Positions 8,848-17,228 of a DNA stretch of 40,293 bases are shown piece after piece. The notes beneath the pieces were generated by a model. It ran no database searches. It worked only from the letters and a program-made list of their open reading frames with translations, and was not told the origin of the DNA. The position numbers were made by a program, and so were the translations under genes. Within the stretch, counting starts at the first letter, position 1; each line of letters begins with the position of its first letter. This DNA comes from an uncultured Lachnospiraceae bacterium (GTDB taxonomy: Bacteria; Bacillota; Clostridia; Lachnospirales; Lachnospiraceae), in contig CAJUPJ010000034.1 of assembly GCA_910588655.1 (NCBI GenBank), positions 1 through 40,293 on the forward strand, in the 5' to 3' direction.

Positions 8848-10800
8848 TTAAAAGATTTCATTAGACGGAGGAAGGCAGGCATGGTTTTTACAGATATAAT
8901 ACGTTGTTTTATTATTTAAAAGTGAATATTCCCCTCCTGCTTCTACTACGTTTATATCTGCCAGAAAAGGAAGTTTCTGTTTTATATTATTTTTATCTGT
9001 AGTATTTCCTAAAACAACTGTAATATGGACAGGCGGGTTTTCATATATCATGCCTGCAATTAAGGACATACTATAACCTGCCGGGTAATCTTTTGCATTT
9101 GCCATCATAAAAGTAAGCTGTTTTTCTGCAAGCATTTTATAACTGTCTTTCTGTGCCAGCCCATAAAGCCTTGCAAAGTTATATGCCATTACAGAATTTC
9201 CACATGGCAGAGCCCCGTCATATGTTTCTTTCGGATTTATAAATAATTCATTATTTGCCGGCTCACTTAAAAAATAACCGCCATTTGCACTATCTGCAAA
9301 CCTTTTTACTGTTTCATCACAGAAATAGCATGCTTTATCCAGAAAACTTTTATCAAGTGTTGAATTATAAATTTCAATTAAAGCTGTGGTATAAAAAGCA
9401 TAGTCATCAAGGAAACCGCTGCCAGAACATTTTCCATTACAAAAACTAGTATAAAGTTTGCTGCCATTATATAAGTTTTCTTCAATAAACTTTACTGCCA
9501 CTATTGCTGCATCTAAATATTTTTTAATTCCTGATGCCCTGTAAAGCATTGAAAGGGCAGCTGCCATCAGGGAATTCCATGAAGCCAGCTGCTTGTTATC
9601 AAGATGCAGTTTAGTGCGTTTTTTACGGTAATTATATAATTTTTCAATTTCTTTGGCATAAGAATTATTAATAATTCCACTTTTTAAAAGGTTAGGAATA
9701 TTCATGCCTTCAAAATTTCCATAACTAGTAATATCAAAAACTTCTGCAAATTCATCCCCTTTTTCTTTTCCCAGGATTTCCCTGGTTTCATCTAAAGACC
9801 AGATATAAAACTTTCCTTCCATCCCTTCACTGTCTGCATCCTGTGCACTGTAAAAACCACCTTCTTTGGAAACCATTTCCCTTAAAATATAATCTGCTGT
9901 CTTAACTGCTGTATCAAGAAAGACCTCCTCATTAGAAACACCGTATGCTGCTGAATATGCCATAATTAACATTGCATTATCATAAAGCATCTTCTCAAAA
10001 TGCGGCACAAGGAAATACCTGTCAGTTGAATACCTGGAAAAGCCATAACCTATATGGTCAAATATCCCTCCCTTACGCATCTGAACCAAAGTCCTGGATG
10101 CCATTTCAAAAGCTGTACTATTATTATTCTGTATTGAATAAAGAATTAAGAATAAAAGATTGTGTGCTGATGGAAATTTTGGTGCACCGCCAAACCCTCC
10201 TGCTTCATTGTCAAATGTTCCAGAAAATATATGGAAAGCCTTGTCCGCCATGCCTGCTATATCTTCTGCACTGCCGCATGTATCTTCTGTACTGGTGTTT
10301 TTCTGGATTATTAACTGCCTTGTTATCTGTTCCGCAGATTTTAAAAGACCCTCCCTGTTATTCTCCCACTGCTCTTTTACTGTTTCCAGCAGGTTAATAA
10401 AACCAGGCATGCCATAGTGCGCATATGGAGGAAAATATGTGCCTGCAAAAAATGGTTTTTTATCCCATGTCATAAATATATTGAGAGGCCAGCCGCCGCT
10501 TCCTGTATAAGCCTGGCAGACCGCCATATAAACGCTGTCAATGTCAGGGCGTTCCTCCCTGTCTACTTTTACTGCGATAAAACTGTTATTTAACAATGTT
10601 GCTGTTACAGGATTTTCAAAACTTTCATGTGCCATAACATGGCACCAGTGGCATGTACTGTAGCCAATACTTAAAAAAACTGGTTTGTCCTCTTTTCTTG
10701 CCCTTTCAAAAGCTTCACTGCACCAGGGATACCAGTCTGTCTGGTTTTCTGCATGTTGTAAAAGATAAGGGCTGGTTTCATTAACAAGATGGTTGCTCAT
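8848..10800 (-). CDS. Thioredoxin-domain protein YyaL (DUF255/SSP411 family)
   Basis: Large cytosolic protein of about 650 residues in the DUF255 family (B. subtilis YyaL, mammalian SPATA20). An N-terminal thioredoxin-like domain has a CHWC motif near residues 50-53 followed by HVMAHESFENP, and GSGGWPLNIFMTWDKKPFF. The remainder has the (alpha/alpha)6 barrel pattern of N-acyl-glucosamine epimerase-like enzymes, with FPSAHNLLFL, HFEKMLYDNAML and SAQDADSEG. The biochemical role is not settled in any organism I know of. The ATG at 10800 is preferred; a GTG at 10812 touches the GGAAGG site and is too close to serve. Confidence 0.9.
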   Translation of the reverse strand: MSNHLVNETSPYLLQHAENQTDWYPWCSEAFERARKEDKPVFLSIGYSTCHWCHVMAHESFENPVTATLLNNSFIAVKVDREERPDIDSVYMAVCQAYTGSGGWPLNIFMTWDKKPFFAGTYFPPYAHYGMPGFINLLETVKEQWENNREGLLKSAEQITRQLIIQKNTSTEDTCGSAEDIAGMADKAFHIFSGTFDNEAGGFGGAPKFPSAHNLLFLILYSIQNNNSTAFEMASRTLVQMRKGGIFDHIGYGFSRYSTDRYFLVPHFEKMLYDNAMLIMAYSAAYGVSNEEVFLDTAVKTADYILREMVSKEGGFYSAQDADSEGMEGKFYIWSLDETREILGKEKGDEFAEVFDITSYGNFEGMNIPNLLKSGIINNSYAKEIEKLYNYRKKRTKLHLDNKQLASWNSLMAAALSMLYRASGIKKYLDAAIVAVKFIEENLYNGSKLYTSFCNGKCSGSGFLDDYAFYTTALIEIYNSTLDKSFLDKACYFCDETVKRFADSANGGYFLSEPANNELFINPKETYDGALPCGNSVMAYNFARLYGLAQKDSYKMLAEKQLTFMMANAKDYPAGYSMSLIAGMIYENPPVHITVVLGNTTDKNNIKQKLPFLADINVVEAGGEYSLLNNKTTYYICKNHACLPPSNEIF

Positions 10801-10902
10801 TCTGGATAACACCTTCCGTATTCTTATTATTTACCATATTGTACCCATAAACAGCTTATATATCCAGATAGAAAATTTATTTATAATTTCTTTATAAATT
10901 GC

Positions 10903-10935
10903 ATAATGGCAGGGAAAACCCTGCCATTATTTTTT
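10903..10935 (+). terminator. Perfect 12-bp hairpin followed by T5, plus-strand sense
   Basis: ATAATGGCAGGG (10903-10914), loop AAAA, perfect complement to 10930, then five T. The U-tract is on the plus strand although both neighbouring genes (YyaL, HIT) are on the minus strand. It may still stop minus-strand transcripts leaving the HIT gene, but without a U-tract there. See findings. Confidence 0.55.
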
Positions 10936-10940
10936 GACCT

Positions 10941-10976
10941 TATCTGGCTGTCAATCTTTTCTGCCAGATATTTTTT
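10941..10976 (+). terminator. 8-bp hairpin followed by T6, plus-strand sense
   Basis: TATCTGGC (10941-10948) and GCCAGATA (10963-10970) enclose a 14-base loop, then six T. It lies next to the stronger hairpin at 10903 and has the same orientation, opposite to the flanking genes. Confidence 0.45.
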
Positions 10977-10977
10977 G

Positions 10978-11391
10978 TTAATTATTTTCTGTTAAATCTT
11001 CTATCTCTTTTCTTAATTTCTCTGCTACAGCAGCAGAATATTCAAAGTTTCCTTCTGGATATATAAACCCAAAACCGTCATTTTCATACCTTGGAAATAC
11101 ATGGAAATGTATATGCCCAAAATCACAACATTTCCCACCATTCTGCATAATGCTGTATCCATCATTGCCATATATTTTACGGAATATTATTACAATTTTC
11201 CTTAATACCGCCATAATATCCATTAATGTATCCTCTGGCAATTTATCAATGGAGTCTGTATGCTCTTTTGGAACAACCAGGACATGCCCTTCGTTGGCTG
11301 GTTCAATATCTAAAAAAGAAATTAACTTTTTATCTTCATATACAATATATGCTGGCTGCTGCCTGTTTATAATTTTACAAAATTCACACAT
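10978..11391 (-). CDS. HIT family (histidine triad) nucleotide hydrolase
   Basis: Protein of 137 residues in the Hint/HIT family, enzymes that hydrolyse nucleoside phosphoramidates or similar adenylated substrates. The histidine triad reads HIHFHVF near residues 94-100, preceded by the usual NEGHVLVVPKEH and an N-terminal CEFCKII segment with a CxxC pair. Its ATG (11391) lies inside the end of the GH51 gene: the two frames overlap by eight bases. Translation may be coupled, yet the functions seem unrelated. Confidence 0.92.
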   Translation of the reverse strand: MCEFCKIINRQQPAYIVYEDKKLISFLDIEPANEGHVLVVPKEHTDSIDKLPEDTLMDIMAVLRKIVIIFRKIYGNDGYSIMQNGGKCCDFGHIHFHVFPRYENDGFGFIYPEGNFEYSAAVAEKLRKEIEDLTENN

Positions 11392-14300
11392 TACATTTTA
11401 TCCTTATTACAGAAGCACAGTATTTTGGAAGTGTATAGTTAAACTGCTTTCCAATTCCTGTAATTTCTGCTTTCTTTATTGTAACAGCCTCTTCCTTTCC
11501 AAGGATATTGTCATCACCAAGGCTTTCCCCTGCTGCCGTTTCAACTGTTGCTGTACTGGCAATATTATCTGCACCAGCAATATCTATTGCTATTGTCCTT
11601 GGGTTTCCTGTTACATTTACCATTTTAATAATAATATCACCAGTTTCATCTGTGCTAACTACATGGTATGTTTCTGCTTTTGCAGTTTCTGGCAGGTCAT
11701 AATCAATATAAAGCTCATTATTTATATAGCACTTTACATTATTATCTGTTACTACAATTTTTAAAGAATATTTTGTGCCGTTCTTTATATTAATATTTTT
11801 AACTGTGCCTGAAATCTGGTCTGACTTGTTACCGTCACTTACTTTCTGGAGGCATGAAACCGTATTATTCCAGCCGCCGATATTCCAGAAGTAATTGTCT
11901 TCCCTGCCCTGTACTGCAAATGGGATTACAAAACCTTCTGCCCCGCCAGTTTTTACTGCATCTACAGTATAAGTGTAATTCTTCCAGCTTTTGCTTCCAA
12001 AATATGCAACAGTTCCTGTGGAAGCATAATTAATTGTATTAGTAGATGTGCTTGACTGTACAAGCTCACCATTTTTTACTTTCCAGCTTCCGTCTGTAGC
12101 TTTGTCCCATTTCTCCTCAAATTCATCTTTGGAGAAACCATCTGAAGCAAGGACTTTTCCTGTTTCATTATCTGTTATTTTTATATTGTCAAATTTAGCA
12201 GATGTATTCCATGTGCCTACACCAATTTTGCCTGCAAATGGGTTTTCTGGTATCTTTGCACCTTCAAGTTCTGATTTTAAAAGTGAAGTACCTGCATTTG
12301 TTGCAAATAATTTCTGCATATAATAATTTGTTGAACATGTAGAAGTGTGGTTATTAAACCATATTAAATCAGGTGCCCAGTGAAGCGCAGTAAGGTTTCC
12401 AAATAGTGGCGCATATGCTGCCATCCTTACAATATCACCATTTCTTTCAAGCCCTGTCATATAAGCTGCTTCTGCAAGCGCTGCCTCAAGCCTGTTAGAC
12501 CTTGCGGCATATTCACCTAAAAATACATCTATACCGCCGCCAAACTTTGTATCTGTCATTGACTGGACATCCCTGCTGTAATTTTTTTCATCATAATAAT
12601 CTGCATGTTCTAAGAACCAGCCAGGGTCATTATAATAATGGTGGTCTGTTGCACCTGCAAAATCCTTAATGGTTTTGCCAGGATGCTCTTTTAACCAGTT
12701 AGCAATAAGTTCAATACCGCCATACATTGCAGGGCTTTCTTTTCTGGCAGCGTCAAATGCATCAACAAACGCCTCATATTTCTTATAGAAGTTATTGCCC
12801 CACTGTTCATTTCCAATTCCTATATATTTTAATTCAAATGGTTTTTCATGTCCCATTGCAATCCTTACAGCACCCCATTTTGTAGAAGCATCACCACGGC
12901 AAAATTCAACAAGGTCAAGTGCATCCTGTATATACTGGTTAAACTCTGGTGTGCCAATTTCTGGTCCTGGGTCACCGCCATGTGCTATCATGCAGCGTAT
13001 ACCACAGTTTACGACAGGCACGCCAATAGCACCTATATCCTCTGCAAGCTGGAAATACTCATAAAAACCAAGCCCGTATGACATATATGAAGGGTTTTTG
13101 TCGTTAGTTGCACGTTCATCTGTCCAGATATTCTGTCCCTGTTTCCTTGCTGCAACATCACCATATGTATTATTAAACTCCAGTGGCTCACCATCTGGCC
13201 CTGTGCCTATGGAGTCTTTCCAGTTATAAGCAAACTCAAGTGAATCACCTTCTACTACACATCCTCCTGGAAAACGTAAAAAGGAAGGATTTAATGCTTC
13301 AAGTTTTTCTGCAAGGTCTTTCCTTAACCCGTTTTCACGCCCTTTAAATGTGTCTTCTGGGAAAAGTGACACCATATCAAGTGCAACCTTTCCTTTAGGG
13401 ATTGTAAGCTGCAGGGAAATATCTGTATATTTTGTAACAGAAGATTTTAAAACAAGGCTGTACTTCTGCCATTCCCCTGTAACCGCATTAACCATCCCGT
13501 CTGCTACAGATTTGTTTCCATCCATAATATTTACATTTATGCTTCCAGTATAACCATCAAGCCCTTTTGCATAAACTGAAAACTTATAAGATGCCCCCTC
13601 ATTAACAGACATGCCGTCAAGAAAACCTGTGTTCGCAATTCCTGCATTGCTGGCAGACTTGTTATCTACTACAATATAGTTTGGGTTATTGGCATTAAGG
13701 CATCCTGCCTTGTCATCTTTTACAACTTCTGCTGTAACATTACCAACATTATTCCAGGCATGTTTTTCATCACCATCTGCAAGCTTTGTAAATTCAAATG
13801 AACGGTTCTGCACCATTTCCGCATATAAGCCGCCATCTGCTGCAAAATTAATATCTTCAATAAATATTCCATAAAGCAGGTCACTTATATCATGTACTTT
13901 TTCAGAAGTATCAATATAAAGACTGTGGTTGCTTTTCTCTTTGTCATAGGCAGAAACTTCCCCTCCTGTCCCATAAATAACAGGTTCTGCTGTAGGTGCA
14001 GGCGTTTCTGTATCTACATATGGCTGCCCCTTTACTGTTACTTTACATGAAAGCTTCTTAGATGTAAACTTTGAAGCACCCTTTGCCTTGTACTTTACAG
14101 TTGCATTTACAACAGTGCTGCCCTTTTTAATTCCTTTAACAATACCTTTGGCACTGACTGTTGCAACTTTCTTGTCTTTAGATGTCCATTGGATTTTCTT
14201 TACACTGGCAACATTCTTTTTAACTACTTTTAAAGCTGCTGTTTCACCCATTATAACAGAAACAGAACTTTTATTTAGTTTTACAGTTGTTTTTGCCGCT

Positions 14301-14392
14301 GCATATGCCACAGGACATGCAATGCCGCCCTGGACAATTATAAGTGCAATGGCAGTACAGGCTGCCAGGAATTTTTTAAAATATTTACCCAT
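11384..14392 (-). CDS. Secreted multidomain alpha-L-arabinofuranosidase (GH51)
   Basis: Extracellular enzyme of 1002 residues expected to remove arabinofuranose from arabinan or arabinoxylan. Order: signal peptide (1 to about 31, cleavage near AYA-AAK); a lysine-rich bacterial Ig-like (Big_2) domain, about 35-122; a Pro/Thr linker; the start of the GH51 module (YGIFIEDINFAADGGLYAEM); an inserted carbohydrate-binding CBM4/9-like jelly roll, about 205-345; the catalytic barrel with SFLRFPGGC, acid/base E529 in GIGNEQWG and nucleophile E627 in FLGEYAAR; and, within the C-terminal beta domain, a second concanavalin-like insertion, about 715-905. No cell-wall anchor is visible. It is divergent from an AraC regulator at 14635, its likely controller. 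Confidence 0.93.
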   Translation of the reverse strand: MGKYFKKFLAACTAIALIIVQGGIACPVAYAAAKTTVKLNKSSVSVIMGETAALKVVKKNVASVKKIQWTSKDKKVATVSAKGIVKGIKKGSTVVNATVKYKAKGASKFTSKKLSCKVTVKGQPYVDTETPAPTAEPVIYGTGGEVSAYDKEKSNHSLYIDTSEKVHDISDLLYGIFIEDINFAADGGLYAEMVQNRSFEFTKLADGDEKHAWNNVGNVTAEVVKDDKAGCLNANNPNYIVVDNKSASNAGIANTGFLDGMSVNEGASYKFSVYAKGLDGYTGSINVNIMDGNKSVADGMVNAVTGEWQKYSLVLKSSVTKYTDISLQLTIPKGKVALDMVSLFPEDTFKGRENGLRKDLAEKLEALNPSFLRFPGGCVVEGDSLEFAYNWKDSIGTGPDGEPLEFNNTYGDVAARKQGQNIWTDERATNDKNPSYMSYGLGFYEYFQLAEDIGAIGVPVVNCGIRCMIAHGGDPGPEIGTPEFNQYIQDALDLVEFCRGDASTKWGAVRIAMGHEKPFELKYIGIGNEQWGNNFYKKYEAFVDAFDAARKESPAMYGGIELIANWLKEHPGKTIKDFAGATDHHYYNDPGWFLEHADYYDEKNYSRDVQSMTDTKFGGGIDVFLGEYAARSNRLEAALAEAAYMTGLERNGDIVRMAAYAPLFGNLTALHWAPDLIWFNNHTSTCSTNYYMQKLFATNAGTSLLKSELEGAKIPENPFAGKIGVGTWNTSAKFDNIKITDNETGKVLASDGFSKDEFEEKWDKATDGSWKVKNGELVQSSTSTNTINYASTGTVAYFGSKSWKNYTYTVDAVKTGGAEGFVIPFAVQGREDNYFWNIGGWNNTVSCLQKVSDGNKSDQISGTVKNINIKNGTKYSLKIVVTDNNVKCYINNELYIDYDLPETAKAETYHVVSTDETGDIIIKMVNVTGNPRTIAIDIAGADNIASTATVETAAGESLGDDNILGKEEAVTIKKAEITGIGKQFNYTLPKYCASVIRIKCNV

Positions 14393-14452
14393 AAAAATAC
14401 CTATGCCTTTCCAGTACCCGCAGGTTTTAAAACCACAGGTACAAATTTTCTC

Positions 14453-14481
14453 TTGGCTTCTTTGACCTATTCTGCTATAAT
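14453..14481 (+). promoter_or_regulatory. Candidate sigma-A promoter for the AraC gene
   Basis: TTGGCT at 14453-14458 and TATAAT at 14476-14481 with a 17-base spacer, pointing at the AraC gene, whose start is about 150 bases on. The -10 is perfect; the -35 matches four of six. The region also has AT-rich sequence that could hold a minus-strand promoter for the GH51 gene (TAGACA with TTATAT, 17 apart), but that match is weak. Confidence 0.55.
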
Positions 14482-14512
14482 ATAAAATAGTACAGGCAGT
14501 TATGTCTAAACA

Positions 14513-14522
14513 ACGCTAGCGT
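14513..14522. promoter_or_regulatory. 10-bp palindrome in the GH51/AraC intergenic region
   Basis: ACGCTAGCGT is a perfect palindrome and stands out in AT-rich sequence between the divergent genes. A regulator-binding site is possible; AraC proteins usually prefer direct repeats, so another repressor such as a sugar-sensing LacI/GntR type is as likely. Low certainty. Confidence 0.3.
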
Positions 14523-14634
14523 ATGCTGTTACTAAATATTTTAGCAGATTAATACTATATGGTCTATGATATTAGCCGTTTAATTTTTGATATTTTCCGC
14601 TTTTATATTTTTAAGAAAGGATTGCTGGTATATT

Positions 14635-15411
14635 ATGATAACAGTCAGGGCAATAGGCTACCAGTTCCATAATTACTTTGGAATAGATATTAACAGGACA
14701 AATGGTTCTGGTGATTTTCTTTTATTGTATTTAAGGACGCCAACAGAAGTAATGTTAAACAACCAGTTCCAGAATGTGCCTGCTGGCAATTTTATCCTGT
14801 ATAAAAAGGGCAGCCCGCAGATTTACAGGAAAACAGATGGCAGTTTTATAAATGACTGGATTCACTTTGAAGCAGAACCATATGACAATTTTTTTGAAAA
14901 ACTGGAAATACCTTTTAGCACACCTGTTTCATTTGTTAATAATAAAATAATTACCGACCTTATAGCTGATTTATATATAGAATTTTTTAATGAAGGCAGC
15001 CAGCATGAATATATTATGGACAGCAAAATGCGTGTACTTTTCCACAAATTCAGTGATATGTATAAATCTTTACAGGCAGGCGGCACATCTTATGGCAAAT
15101 ATTTTGATGAACTTTCCAGAATACGCCAGAATATACATAATTACCAGTATGTCCCGGATGGCGCAGATGAAATTGCAAAAGAATTAAATATAAGCACATC
15201 TTATTTCCAGCATATATATAAGAAACTGTTTGGAGTGCCAGTAAACCAGGACATTATAAAAGGCAGGATAGAACATGCCGCACGCCTGCTTATGGAAACT
15301 GATGCCTCTGTTTCTGAAATTGCAGTACAATGCGGATATGAAAACCTGGAACATTTTTCCAGGCAGTTTAAAAAAATAAAAAAGGTATCACCCCAGAAAT
15401 ACAGGAGGTGA
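14635..15411 (+). CDS. AraC family transcriptional regulator
   Basis: Protein of 258 residues with an N-terminal cupin-like sensing domain (residues about 20-90, containing VPAGNFILYKKGSPQ) and a C-terminal pair of helix-turn-helix motifs: IAKELNISTSYFQHIYKKLFG, then VSEIAVQCGYENLEHFSRQFKK and PQKYR, the AraC/XylS signature. The start is the ATG at 14635 (MITVRAIGYQ); the upstream 16 codons of open frame look like leader. Divergent placement beside the GH51 gene suggests it senses arabinose or arabino-oligosaccharides and activates that gene; this is inference from context. It converges with the gene at 15450. Confidence 0.9.
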   Translation: MITVRAIGYQFHNYFGIDINRTNGSGDFLLLYLRTPTEVMLNNQFQNVPAGNFILYKKGSPQIYRKTDGSFINDWIHFEAEPYDNFFEKLEIPFSTPVSFVNNKIITDLIADLYIEFFNEGSQHEYIMDSKMRVLFHKFSDMYKSLQAGGTSYGKYFDELSRIRQNIHNYQYVPDGADEIAKELNISTSYFQHIYKKLFGVPVNQDIIKGRIEHAARLLMETDASVSEIAVQCGYENLEHFSRQFKKIKKVSPQKYRR

Positions 15412-15449
15412 TACCTGTAATATCTGGTTTATAAGCCTGCACCATCCTG

Positions 15450-17153
15450 TTATTTCTCCATTTCTTCAAGCCTGCATACAACCTTGCATGACTTCCTGTA
15501 AAAGGATATTCCATATAAATATATAGTTCCCGCACCATCCTGTTTTAAAATATCTGCATATTTTTTATTTTTAATTTGCTGCATGGCTTCTTTACATGCT
15601 TCATCAAACCTGCCATTTTCCGCATACTTTATTTCAAATATACAGCCTGTGCCATCTCCAGCAGTTTTGACAAGGATATCAGGATATCCTTCACCAGATT
15701 CCTGTTCTGATTTAACTACCCATTCATCATTACATGACATAAGCCCTATTAAAAGCCCATGATAAAAGTTTTCTTTCATGTCTTTTCTTGCATAAGTATC
15801 TCTTATACTGATACATTTTGGCATAATGTTATTTAAAGCTTCTTCAGCCCCTGCTGCATTACCATTTTCAATTGCACTGCAGAACTGTTTCCACTGGCTT
15901 CCATGCCCTGCACTTATATTAAACCAGGATAAAATCTGTTCCTTATAAATTTCTAAAATTTCTTTATTTGGGATTACAAGTGTATGGATTTTCCCTGAAG
16001 GTTTTGCCGCATCTGTCAGATACCCTGTAATATAAAGTATACTCCACAGGTATGTTTCTTTCTGGATTTTATCTGCATTTTTTAAATCTGCATATGTTAA
16101 ATCAATATTTACAACACGCTTTATGCTCTCCTCTGAAACAAGACATTCAATCTGCTCTCTGGTATTTGCTGAAGCCCCATTTAAAATATCCTTTACTATA
16201 TCATTACCACTGCTGTTAATCCAATATGATTTCATAGGGGCTTCATTCTCTCCACACAACAGCTTACACTGGTTTATGACATCCCATGGACAATAAATTC
16301 CTGTATTGCCAAATTTGTAACCATCATACCATTCTTTAAAAAGCATATATTTACTTCCCAGCCCATAATATCCCAGCATATCCCTTACTTCACAATCAGT
16401 AAATCCAAAATACCCCGAAAAATTTGTATCAGAAATTCCCATGACTTCAAAATTGTTTAAACCTGTAAATATACTTTCTTTAGAAATCCTTAAACAACCT
16501 GTAAGTACAGCAAAACTAAGGTATTCATTGGTCTTAAGCAGGCTTCCAAAAAAAAGACGGATAAATTTTACCATTTCATCATAACATCCACTCTGGTACG
16601 CTTTATCTAAGGGCACATCATACTCATCAATTAATACAATAACCTTTTTTCCATAGTGTTTATACAAAAGCTTTGCCAGAAACTTTAAACTGCTTTGCAA
16701 GTCAACAGCCCCATCAAATCTGCCAAGTAATAACTGGTTTAATTGAAGTTTATTATACTCTGTTAATTCCCCGCTATCCATAAGCCAGTCATAACATGCA
16801 ATTTCCTCAGATATTACCACTCTTAGCCTGTTAATGAAATCTTCAAATACAATCCCATCTATATCCTTTAAAGTGAGGGAGATTACAGGAAATTTACCCT
16901 GGTACTTTTCACAAAGCTTTTTTTCCTTTGCAATATCTAAACCATCAAAAAGTGAAATAGCTGTACCAATTTTAAAAAAAGCCTTTAACATATCCATAGT
17001 TAAACTTTTGCCAAAACGCCGTGGACGGGTAAATAAAGTTACCTTACTTCCTGAATCCAGTAAATCTTTTATAATATTTGTTTTATCAACATAATAATAT
17101 CCATCCTGGATAATCTGGCTAAATTCTTCTATTCCAACAGGTAATTGCTTCAT
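15450..17153 (-). CDS. AAA-ATPase-like / PD-(D/E)XK nuclease protein (DUF1703 type)
   Basis: Protein of 567 residues belonging to a family very common in gut Clostridia and Bacteroidetes: an N-terminal AAA-ATPase-like domain joined to a C-terminal PD-(D/E)XK nuclease-like domain. Seen: GYYYVDKTNIIKDLL, P-loop-like RPRRFGKSLTMDML near residue 40, Walker B VIVLIDEYDVPLDKAY near 195, FTGLNNFEVMGI, YDGYKFG, and near the C-terminus the nuclease core YPDILV...CIFEIKYA. Function is unproven; defence or regulation has been suggested for the family. The ATG at 17153 follows AAGGAG at good spacing, so the 13 extra upstream codons are excluded. A broken paralogue closes the window (38758-40293). Confidence 0.87.
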   Translation of the reverse strand: MKQLPVGIEEFSQIIQDGYYYVDKTNIIKDLLDSGSKVTLFTRPRRFGKSLTMDMLKAFFKIGTAISLFDGLDIAKEKKLCEKYQGKFPVISLTLKDIDGIVFEDFINRLRVVISEEIACYDWLMDSGELTEYNKLQLNQLLLGRFDGAVDLQSSLKFLAKLLYKHYGKKVIVLIDEYDVPLDKAYQSGCYDEMVKFIRLFFGSLLKTNEYLSFAVLTGCLRISKESIFTGLNNFEVMGISDTNFSGYFGFTDCEVRDMLGYYGLGSKYMLFKEWYDGYKFGNTGIYCPWDVINQCKLLCGENEAPMKSYWINSSGNDIVKDILNGASANTREQIECLVSEESIKRVVNIDLTYADLKNADKIQKETYLWSILYITGYLTDAAKPSGKIHTLVIPNKEILEIYKEQILSWFNISAGHGSQWKQFCSAIENGNAAGAEEALNNIMPKCISIRDTYARKDMKENFYHGLLIGLMSCNDEWVVKSEQESGEGYPDILVKTAGDGTGCIFEIKYAENGRFDEACKEAMQQIKNKKYADILKQDGAGTIYLYGISFYRKSCKVVCRLEEMEK

Positions 17154-17228
17154 TATCTGCTCCTTCCTGGCTGTCCAGTTTTTTATACTCATCTTTTGAA
17201 ATTTCCTGTTCTATATTTTCAAATATAT

